9,026 nt of DNA, taken from positions 1 to 9,026 of the forward strand of contig CBINIT010000036.1 of assembly GCA_966250865.1 (NCBI GenBank), given 5' to 3'. The DNA is from CAYGGE01 sp966250865 (GTDB lineage: Bacteria > Patescibacteriota > UBA1384 > CAYGGE01). The notes below the pieces were generated by a model. The model made no database searches. It was not told the origin of the DNA and saw nothing but the letters and a program-made list of their open reading frames with translations. The position numbers and the translations under genes were made by a program. Each line of letters starts with the position of its first letter. The stretch's first letter is position 1. Positions 1-4,461 of this stretch are shown here, piece by piece.

Positions 1-108
1 GAATCCTGGGATTGGTATCCACTTGATCGTTTACCTGAGCCCTTGTTTGGGGCGATCCCGTACTACCTTGAAGCTTACCGAACCGGCAAAAGTTACTTTG
101 ATGCTTAG
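1..108 (+). CDS. Nudix hydrolase, NUDT15-like, C-terminal fragment (cut by window edge)
   Basis: An open frame enters from the left edge and ends at TAG 106-108, giving the last 35 residues of a protein. They include SWDWYPLDRLPEPLF, which matches the C-terminal SWxW...LPxPLF segment of the complete Nudix protein directly downstream. Ungapped, 17 of 35 residues are identical, so the two are paralogues, probably from a tandem duplication. The Nudix box itself lies outside the window, so the family assignment rests only on this homology. The stop codon is followed at once by the ribosome binding site of the next gene, so both are likely on one transcript. The likely role is hydrolysis of a nucleoside di- or triphosphate derivative. 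Substrate and catalytic competence cannot be judged from this fragment. Confidence 0.75.
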   Translation, partial: ESWDWYPLDRLPEPLFGAIPYYLEAYRTGKSYFDA

Positions 109-109
109 T

Positions 110-115
110 GAGGTG
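110..115 (+). promoter_or_regulatory. Ribosome binding site GAGGTG deciding the start at 120
   Basis: GAGGTG lies 4 nt upstream of ATG 120. The next gene has the same GAGGTG, 4 nt before its own ATG (545-550 before ATG 555). This favours ATG 120 over the upstream in-frame GTG at 108, which overlaps the previous stop codon and lies within and just before this site. Confidence 0.7.
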
Positions 116-119
116 TGTT

Positions 120-542
120 ATGGATGATCAACGGCCTAAAGTTGGCGTAGGAGTTATGGTGATCCGGGATGGTAAGGTCTTGCTTGGCGAACGTAAGGGC
201 TCGCATGGCGCAGGCGAGTATGCCTTTCCTGGTGGTCACTTAGACTATATGGAGTCATTTGCGGATTGCGCCAAGCGCGAAGTGCTTGAGGAAACAGGCC
301 TTGCGATTGCGAATGTTCAGTTTTTGCTCCTGGCCAATGTCACAAAGTATGCGCCAAAGCATTATGTCCACATTACCGTGACCGCCGACTGTCCGACGGG
401 TGAGCCACAATTACTCGAACCAGAAAAATCTAACAGCTGGGCATGGTATGATCTAGATGGCTTACCTGAGCCACTATTTGACTTTTGCCGGATATCGTTC
501 GAGTCGCTCAAGACGAAACAAAACTATTATGACGCTTCCTAG
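120..542 (+). CDS. Nudix hydrolase, NUDT15/MTH2-like
   Basis: This 140-residue protein carries a perfect Nudix box, G-x5-E-x7-REVLEETGL, at about residues 39-61 (G39, E45, R53, E54, E57, E58). The box is preceded by LLGERKGSHGAGEYAFPGGH and followed late in the protein by PEKSNSWAWYDLDGLPEPLF. Both flanks resemble the NUDT15 (MTH2) group, which hydrolyses nucleoside triphosphates, including modified ones, to monophosphate and pyrophosphate. The exact substrate here is inference. Start 120 is chosen because GAGGTG sits 4 nt before it; an in-frame GTG at 108 would add four residues. It is the second of three Nudix genes in a row, and its C-terminus is paralogous to the truncated gene upstream. 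A gap of 12 bp separates it from the next gene. No signal peptide or membrane segment is seen, so it should act in the cytoplasm. Confidence 0.93.
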   Translation: MDDQRPKVGVGVMVIRDGKVLLGERKGSHGAGEYAFPGGHLDYMESFADCAKREVLEETGLAIANVQFLLLANVTKYAPKHYVHITVTADCPTGEPQLLEPEKSNSWAWYDLDGLPEPLFDFCRISFESLKTKQNYYDAS

Positions 543-554
543 ATGAGGTGAATT

Positions 555-1127
555 ATGCGCATACCTGATGACGCTAAAAAAGTATTTCAAGGTGTTATCT
601 TCTCGGTCTATCAATGGCAGCAAGAGCTCTACGATGGAAGTACGGCTACCTTCGAGGCACTTCGTCGACCGGGGACAATCCAAATTATTGCAACGATAGG
701 TGAGCATATCGTGCTGTCGCATGAAGAGCAACCAGGTAAGTCGCTAGGCTACTCACTGCTTGGCGGACGTCAGGAAGAGGGCGAAGATCCCCTGGTTACC
801 GCCAAACGCGAACTCCTTGAAGAGGCTGGACTCGAGAGTAGTGATTGGGAGTTATATAAGGAATACGAGTCCGATGGAAAGATTCAGTGGACGTCTTATT
901 TCTTCATTGCGAGAAATTGTCAGAAAGTCGCTGAACCAAACTTAGATCCGGGCGAGCGAATTGAGGTGAAGCCGGTCACCTTTGAAGAATTCATTGAGCG
1001 GGCGACGGATGACACGTTCTGGACCACTCAACGCTTCGTTATTGACCTTTACCGAATGCTTCTTAAGCCTGAAGAGCTTGAAACTTTCCGCACACGTATA
1101 TTCAGAAAGGCTGAGCGACTATGGTAA
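555..1127 (+). CDS. Nudix hydrolase, ADP-ribose pyrophosphatase-like
   Basis: This 190-residue protein has an intact Nudix box at about residues 71-93 (G71, E77, R85, E86, E89, E90; ending RELLEEAGL). The N-terminal part reads VFQGVIFSVYQWQQ and then TFEALRRPGTIQII, the beta-strand layout before the box seen in the ADP-ribose pyrophosphatase (NUDT5/NudF) group. Those enzymes cleave ADP-ribose or nucleotide sugars to AMP plus a sugar phosphate. The final 40 residues (FWTTQRFVIDLYRMLL onward) form a helical tail beyond the usual domain. Substrate specificity is not readable from the sequence, so the ADP-ribose label is a family-level guess. ATG 555 is preceded by GAGGTGA at 545-551. The stop overlaps the start of the following histidine phosphatase by 7 nt, which suggests translational coupling. 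Confidence 0.92.
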   Translation: MRIPDDAKKVFQGVIFSVYQWQQELYDGSTATFEALRRPGTIQIIATIGEHIVLSHEEQPGKSLGYSLLGGRQEEGEDPLVTAKRELLEEAGLESSDWELYKEYESDGKIQWTSYFFIARNCQKVAEPNLDPGERIEVKPVTFEEFIERATDDTFWTTQRFVIDLYRMLLKPEELETFRTRIFRKAERLW

Positions 1128-1663
1128 CAATTATTTTTGAATCACATAGTACGACTCTCGACAATGAGGCGCACATATCATCTGGTCATTATGATGTGGC
1201 ACTTTCAGTCCTTGGCGAGCAGCAGGCTCGAGATTTAGGGAGGCGTCGAGGCGCAGAAGTATTTGATGCGATTTTCTGTTCTGACCTACAACGATCATAC
1301 CGCACGGCTGAAATCGCTTTTGGTAGTCAATTTCCGATCGTTCAAGATGTAAGACTTCGAGAGTGTGATTACGGTGATTGGACTCGATACCAGAGCGAAA
1401 AGGTTGAGTCGGCACGAGGTAAGCATGTTGCTACCCCATTTCCTGGCGGCGAAAGTTACAAAGATACTGCCGAACGGATGGAATCGTTCCTTGCCGACCT
1501 CCTTAATGAATATGAGGGTAAGCGAGTGATGATTATCGGTCATCGAGCAACTCAGTATGGACTTGAGTACTGGATTAATCACGTTCCGCTCGAAAAAGCA
1601 GTTACTGATCCTTGGCTATGGCAGCCGGGATGGGAGTATCAATTAAGTTCAATGAAGCACTAG
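1121..1663 (+). CDS. Histidine phosphatase family protein with altered RHG motif (SHS)
   Basis: This 180-residue protein has the histidine phosphatase (phosphoglycerate mutase-like) layout. The N-terminal strand with the nucleophile reads IIFESHSTTLDNE (H9), followed by ALSVLGEQQARDLG, FCSDLQRSYRTAEIAF (R58/R61), LRECDYGDW (likely acid E81) and IIGHRAT with the second catalytic histidine H141. The classic Arg-His-Gly is replaced by S8-H9-S10, so the phosphate-binding arginine next to the nucleophile is missing while both histidines remain. Family members act on varied phosphomonoesters, including sugar phosphates, nucleotides and cobalamin precursors; the substrate here is unknown. The gene overlaps the upstream Nudix gene by 7 nt, and the next start lies 11 bp downstream. 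The neighbouring Nudix and HD enzymes hint at a nucleotide substrate, which is inference. Confidence 0.88.
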   Translation: MVTIIFESHSTTLDNEAHISSGHYDVALSVLGEQQARDLGRRRGAEVFDAIFCSDLQRSYRTAEIAFGSQFPIVQDVRLRECDYGDWTRYQSEKVESARGKHVATPFPGGESYKDTAERMESFLADLLNEYEGKRVMIIGHRATQYGLEYWINHVPLEKAVTDPWLWQPGWEYQLSSMKH

Positions 1664-1668
1664 AGGAG
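1664..1668 (+). promoter_or_regulatory. Ribosome binding site AGGAG deciding the start at 1675
   Basis: AGGAG directly follows the TAG of the phosphatase gene and lies 6 nt upstream of ATG 1675. It marks 1675 as the start of the small membrane protein. An open frame reaching back to ATG 1612 would lie inside the phosphatase gene and add 21 unlikely residues. Confidence 0.75.
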
Positions 1669-1674
1669 TATTGT

Positions 1675-1929
1675 ATGGCATGGCAAGACTGGGTATTAAC
1701 GATTGGATCATTTATCTTTTCTATCGCGCTCATCCCCTCGCTGATAAGTAAGGATAAGCCAGCGTTGTCGACGAGCCTTTCCACTGGAATTATTCTTATC
1801 ATCTACAGTTATGTCTACTACACGCTGAATCTTTACCTCTCCATGGTAACAGTCGCAATTACGGGCATAATTTGGTTGACGCTCGCATGGCAAAAACAGC
1901 AGCAGGAGAAAGCTCGTGCATCGAGATAA
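1675..1929 (+). CDS. Small three-helix integral membrane protein, function unknown
   Basis: This 84-residue protein is mostly hydrophobic. It has three likely membrane segments at about residues 6-24 (ending ALIPSLI), 37-55 and 57-72, separated by a short polar turn SKDKPALSTS, and ends in a charged QKQQQEKARASR tail. There is no signal peptide cleavage site. The family is not recognised with certainty. The size, the three helices and a proline near the end of helix 1 recall SemiSWEET/PQ-loop half-transporters, but no PQ motif is present, so this is only a suggestion. The start is set by AGGAG 6 nt before the ATG. Its last 14 nt overlap the start of the HD-domain gene, whose own Shine-Dalgarno (AGGAGA, 1904-1909) sits within this reading frame. 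The two genes are therefore probably translated together. Confidence 0.8.
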   Translation: MAWQDWVLTIGSFIFSIALIPSLISKDKPALSTSLSTGIILIIYSYVYYTLNLYLSMVTVAITGIIWLTLAWQKQQQEKARASR

Positions 1930-2572
1930 CAATCTCTTATCGATAATAGAATTTCTTTCTTTAGCGGAGCGACTAAAGATCGAGCTGCGTCATTCTTGGT
2001 CGAGTGATCCAACCCGCCAAGAAAGCGTAGCAGAACATACGTGGATGACAGCTCTCTTGGCGATGCTTCTCTTCGAGGAAATGGAAACGAAGCTTGACCA
2101 ACTAAAAGTGCTCAAGATGATTTTGATTCACGATATTGTTGAGGCTGTTGTCGGCGATGTACCGATTGGCGAAGTCTCGGACAGGCAGCAGTTCAAGGAG
2201 GCGAATGAACGCCAAGCAATTCTAGAGATTGAACGGAGCCTATCGGAGAAGACAGGAGGCGAGATTAGGCAGCTGTGGGAGGAATTCGAAGCACGCGAGA
2301 CTCCTGAGGCGATGTTCGTAAAAGCACTTGATCGCATTGAGGCATCAATCCAACACAACATTAGCCCGATTAGCACCTGGGATGAGCAGGATTATCGTGT
2401 CTGCATCGGATATAAAAGCGAATATTTTGAATTCAATGTGTTGATCTCACGATTACGTGAGCTTATTGACGTGTGTACTCTTGAGAAAATAAAAGCAGCC
2501 GAACGATTAGATCGACTGCTTAAAGACCAAATAGCTTTTGCAAATCGCGGTAAGCGGGCTAAAGAGAACTAG
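1916..2572 (+). CDS. HD-domain phosphohydrolase, YfbR/HDDC2-like 5'-deoxynucleotidase
   Basis: This 218-residue protein has the full HD metal-binding set. H41 lies in QESVAEHTW, H72-D73 in ILIHDIVEAVVGDVP and D139 in FVKALDRIEA. The spacing, the VGD after the HD pair and the LWEEFEARETPEAMFVK stretch are typical of the HDDC2/YfbR group. YfbR removes phosphate from deoxynucleoside 5'-monophosphates using a divalent metal. Extension of that activity to this protein is family-based inference. About 50 residues after the HD core form a charged helical tail. The start is GTG 1916, preceded by AGGAGA at 1904-1909 with 6 nt spacing, and it overlaps the membrane-protein gene by 14 nt. The Nudix-to-NMP and HD-to-nucleoside order in this operon would make a consecutive dephosphorylation route. 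The gene ends 7 bp from a convergent gene. Confidence 0.9.
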   Translation: MHRDNNLLSIIEFLSLAERLKIELRHSWSSDPTRQESVAEHTWMTALLAMLLFEEMETKLDQLKVLKMILIHDIVEAVVGDVPIGEVSDRQQFKEANERQAILEIERSLSEKTGGEIRQLWEEFEARETPEAMFVKALDRIEASIQHNISPISTWDEQDYRVCIGYKSEYFEFNVLISRLRELIDVCTLEKIKAAERLDRLLKDQIAFANRGKRAKEN

Positions 2573-2587
2573 TTAGGCCTTACCCGC
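2547..2587. terminator. Imperfect inverted repeat at convergent gene ends, possible terminator
   Basis: GCGGTAA (2547-2553) can pair with TTACCCGC (2580-2587) with one bulge. Inside it, GGCTAA (2557-2562) can pair with TTAGGCC (2573-2579) with one bulge, leaving a loop around the TAG stop. It sits between two converging genes, where a bidirectional terminator would be expected. There is no T-run on either side, so intrinsic termination is uncertain. Confidence 0.3.
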
Positions 2588-2984
2588 CTAGGTAGTCATT
2601 GCCTTGCTCGCTGTCAAAGCCGCGCCCCGGGACGAGTCTGACATGAATTTTGAACTTCCGTACAAGACCGTCATCGCCTTGGATCATGTCGGTGTTGTTT
2701 TTCTGAGCGTACTCAACAAGCTCATAGGACAGGAGCTCTTCGAGTGTTGCTATTTCTTCCTTGATATCTTTGATTTTCTCAACAAACTCACGATTTTCGG
2801 CCTGATTCAGGATATCGTCTTTAATGCGTTTTTTCTTGGCGTTAATGTCTTTTGCCTCTTTGAGTGAGGTTTGGTAGGCGGCATCATTGTCGAGGGCATT
2901 TTTGATGGCCTCGTTGGCTACCTTGGCATCGTCCTTGAGCTGCTCAATTGAGGCGATGCGTTTTTGAATACTTGCAATATCCAT
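2580..2984 (-). CDS. Coiled-coil protein of unknown function
   Basis: This 134-residue minus-strand protein is not recognised as a named family. Residues 1 to about 90 are rich in Lys, Glu, Asp, Ala and Ile and look like long amphipathic helices or a coiled coil. Examples are SIQKRIASIEQLKDD and FVEKIKDIKEEIATLEELLS. A short C-terminal part (about 102-122, DDGLVRKFKIHVRLVPGRG) looks like a beta hairpin. There is no cysteine, signal peptide or membrane segment. ATG 2984 is preceded on its strand by AAAAGGAG, 4 nt away, a good ribosome binding site. Start site, composition and an isolated position between two operons support a real gene. It converges on the HD gene (7 bp gap) and diverges from the NAD kinase gene across 127 bp. 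The reverse frame at 2604-2867 is a shadow of it. Confidence 0.8.
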   Translation of the reverse strand: MDIASIQKRIASIEQLKDDAKVANEAIKNALDNDAAYQTSLKEAKDINAKKKRIKDDILNQAENREFVEKIKDIKEEIATLEELLSYELVEYAQKNNTDMIQGDDGLVRKFKIHVRLVPGRGFDSEQGNDYLGG

Positions 2985-3003
2985 CTTGCTCCTTTTCAGT
3001 TGA

Positions 3004-3038
3004 TTAATGAGGGTAACTGATACTTTAATGAGAGTAAC
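3004..3038 (+). repeat. Two 14-bp direct repeats 21 bp apart, candidate operator
   Basis: TTAATGAGGGTAAC (3004-3017) and TTAATGAGAGTAAC (3025-3038) differ at one base. Their period is 21 bp, two turns of B-DNA, so a protein bound to both would sit on one face. They lie in the divergent intergenic region, 20-54 bp upstream of the minus-strand gene start and about 50 bp upstream of the -10 box of the plus-strand operon. A regulator site is inferred from layout alone; no regulator gene is in the window. Confidence 0.5.
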
Positions 3039-3062
3039 AAATTTTTTCCCATCTGTCAGGTC

Positions 3063-3091
3063 TTACCGACTCGATTGGTACTTGCTATACT
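3063..3091 (+). promoter_or_regulatory. Extended -10 promoter for the NAD kinase operon
   Basis: The -10 box is TATACT at 3086-3091 with an upstream TG (3083-3084), giving TTGCTATACTAG. A weak -35 candidate, TTACCG at 3063-3068, lies 17 bp upstream. Transcription would begin near 3098 and leave a leader of about 14 nt containing the ribosome binding site AAAGGA (3102-3107), 4 nt before ATG 3112. A closely similar element occurs upstream of the RpiB gene. Confidence 0.65.
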
Positions 3092-3111
3092 AGCAGCAAC
3101 GAAAGGAATAT

Positions 3112-3846
3112 ATGAGAGCAGTACTTATGGGCCGGGACTTGCCAATCATCGAGGCATTACTCCGACAGGAAGGCATTGAGATCGTTACGGAGGATCCTGA
3201 CGTCATTATTACCCATGGTGGTGATGGATTTTTACTTGATGCGGAACGTAATTATCCCGGCATCCCTAAATTACCCATTCGACGCAATTCAATCTGCAAG
3301 ACCTGTGTTGACCACGATACGACGCATATTATTAAAGCCTTGGCACGCGATACAATATCACAAAGTAAGGTTATGAAGCTAACCTCTATTGTGAATGATA
3401 AAGCATATCACGCGCTCAACGAATTCTCGCTTCACCATATAAAGCCAAACCAGGCCATTCGGTTCAAAGTGCAGATTAATGCAGAGGCGCATGTCGATAC
3501 GGCAATTGGTGACGGCTTGGTTGTTTCAACGCCATTTGGTTCGCATGCCTATTACCGTAGCATCACCAATAGTACCTTCCGCCAGGGAATTGGCTTGGCA
3601 TTTAACAATACGACCGAATCCATCGACCATACGGTAGTTCGTGAGTCCGACACGATTACCATTACTATTCTGCGTGGACCGGCCTACTTTTTGGTAGACA
3701 ACGACCCCAATCATACGGTGCTTGAAGAAGGCGCAGTTGTGACCATCGCTCAATCGCCTGAGCCTGCGGTGCTTATTGGTCTTGAATACGCCCACTGTCC
3801 GGACTGCGGTGTGCTTGAATCAACGGTTGCCGAGGCAGCGTTGTAA
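3112..3846 (+). CDS. Divergent NAD kinase (NAD+/ATP kinase fold) with two CxxC pairs
   Basis: This 244-residue protein shows the NAD kinase signatures. The glycine-rich THGGDGFLLDAE has catalytic D38, ALNEFSLHH holds the NE motif (N103-E104), and GDGLVVSTPFGSHAYY spans 133-148. NAD kinase phosphorylates NAD+ to NADP+. It is shorter than the usual 270-300 residues, with only about 35 residues before GGDG. The loop that normally reads like GINxGxLGFL is replaced by PIRRNSICKTC. All four cysteines fall in two pairs, C62-x-x-C65 there and C229-x-x-C232 in AHCPDCG near the C-terminus, which suggests a metal site or a disulphide. The STP-GS-AY signature and the NE motif favour NAD kinase over diacylglycerol kinase, a relative in the same superfamily. 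It is the first gene after an extended -10 promoter, and its stop overlaps the next start by 1 nt (TAATG). Confidence 0.85.
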   Translation: MRAVLMGRDLPIIEALLRQEGIEIVTEDPDVIITHGGDGFLLDAERNYPGIPKLPIRRNSICKTCVDHDTTHIIKALARDTISQSKVMKLTSIVNDKAYHALNEFSLHHIKPNQAIRFKVQINAEAHVDTAIGDGLVVSTPFGSHAYYRSITNSTFRQGIGLAFNNTTESIDHTVVRESDTITITILRGPAYFLVDNDPNHTVLEEGAVVTIAQSPEPAVLIGLEYAHCPDCGVLESTVAEAAL

Positions 3847-4409
3847 TGGCGGTAACCATTCATTTCATCCGTCATGGCCATGTCGATGATCCAGGTGATG
3901 TTTACTACGGCCGACTTCCTGGTTATCCGTTGAGTCAACAGGGAAGAAGTGAAGTAAAGCGGCTCGCTGAGCATCTTACCACTTTTCCTATAAGCGAAGT
4001 TTACTCAAGTCCCTTGCTTCGAACCATGCAGACGGCGGAAATAATTGCGCATCAACTTGGTTCTCAGGTAGTTGCCGATGAGCGCATTGTTGAAGTTAAG
4101 GCAAAGTTTGAGGGAAAGACGCGAACGTTTCTCAGGGAGCATCAGCCAACAGCTGAAGATTATGCTGAGACTATGGAGCAGATCTTTGAACGGATGCAGG
4201 ATTTTGTTCAAGACTGCTCCAAGCTCCATCCTACTACTGAGATCGTGGCGGTAAGTCATGGCGGTCCGATCCGGATCCTTGAGATGGGTATAGAAGGGCT
4301 ACCGTTCACTGATTATGCATATGAAGAAGATGGCGCTCCTGACTGTGCCTCGGACACTCTTGTTATCGTAGACGCTGGGAAGTTAACCGCTAAACGGCTT
4401 CGTTTTTAG
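3846..4409 (+). CDS. Histidine phosphatase family protein (canonical RHG)
   Basis: This 187-residue protein starts with the canonical motif IHFIRHGH (R9-H10-G11, H10 as phospho-acceptor). It continues with YYGRLPGYPLSQQGRSEVKR, VYSSPLLRTMQTAEIIA (R59), a likely general acid at E83 (RIVEVKAKFEGK) and AVSHGGPIR with the second histidine H138. All the expected catalytic residues are present. The family hydrolyses phosphomonoesters or acts as a mutase. YYGRLPGYPLSxxG resembles small phosphatases of the CobC/alpha-ribazole or probable phosphoglycerate mutase type, but the substrate is open. The start overlaps the NAD kinase stop as TAATG, so the two are translationally coupled. This could mean a pyridine-nucleotide link, which is speculative. 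It is not closely similar to the other histidine phosphatase in the window, which has SHS in place of RHG. Confidence 0.93.
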   Translation: MAVTIHFIRHGHVDDPGDVYYGRLPGYPLSQQGRSEVKRLAEHLTTFPISEVYSSPLLRTMQTAEIIAHQLGSQVVADERIVEVKAKFEGKTRTFLREHQPTAEDYAETMEQIFERMQDFVQDCSKLHPTTEIVAVSHGGPIRILEMGIEGLPFTDYAYEEDGAPDCASDTLVIVDAGKLTAKRLRF

Positions 4410-4430
4410 CACGTGAATCTGCTCTAGATA

Positions 4431-4439
4431 TGCTACAAT
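4431..4439 (+). promoter_or_regulatory. Extended -10 promoter for the rpiB operon
   Basis: TGCTACAAT has TG at 4431-4432 and the -10 hexamer TACAAT at 4434-4439. No good -35 is seen 17 bp upstream. It matches the element before the NAD kinase gene (TGCTATACTAG against TGCTACAATAG). A start near 4446 would give a leader of about 15 nt holding the strong Shine-Dalgarno AAGGAGG (4451-4457) before ATG 4462. It falls in the only gap (52 bp) between the second histidine phosphatase and the downstream chain. Confidence 0.65.
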
Positions 4440-4461
4440 AGGTACATAAGAAGGAGGGGCT

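Larger units (their letters stand above)
2985..3111. other. Divergent intergenic region
   Basis: This 127-bp region is the longest non-coding stretch. It separates the minus-strand coiled-coil gene from the NAD kinase operon. It holds the minus-strand ribosome binding site, the two 21-bp-spaced direct repeats, an A/T-rich patch at 3039-3047 and the plus-strand extended -10 promoter. No convincing -10 box was found for the minus-strand gene, although the CTCATTAA of each repeat, read on that strand, lies where one would be expected. Confidence 0.7.

Noticed and set aside
108..119. GTG 108 as the start of the second Nudix protein
   Set aside because: It overlaps the previous stop codon, and the GAGGTG ribosome binding site lies within and just after it, correctly spaced for ATG 120 instead.
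1131..1582. Minus-strand open frames opposite the first histidine phosphatase, and similar ones throughout
   Set aside because: They lack ribosome binding sites and family motifs, and they lie opposite genes with clear catalytic signatures.
1612..1674. Longer membrane protein starting at ATG 1612
   Set aside because: The extra 21 residues lie inside the phosphatase gene and have no ribosome binding site, whereas AGGAG sits 6 nt before ATG 1675.
2604..2867. Plus-strand 87-codon frame with hydrophobic C-terminus opposite the coiled-coil gene
   Set aside because: Its hydrophobic character comes from reading the complement of Lys/Glu-rich codons; the minus-strand gene has the better start site and composition.
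4389..4409. Hairpin CTAAACG-GCTT-CGTTTTTAG as a terminator after the second histidine phosphatase
   Set aside because: The stem is short, A/T-rich and needs a two-base bulge, and it lies within the coding sequence; it is too weak to call.
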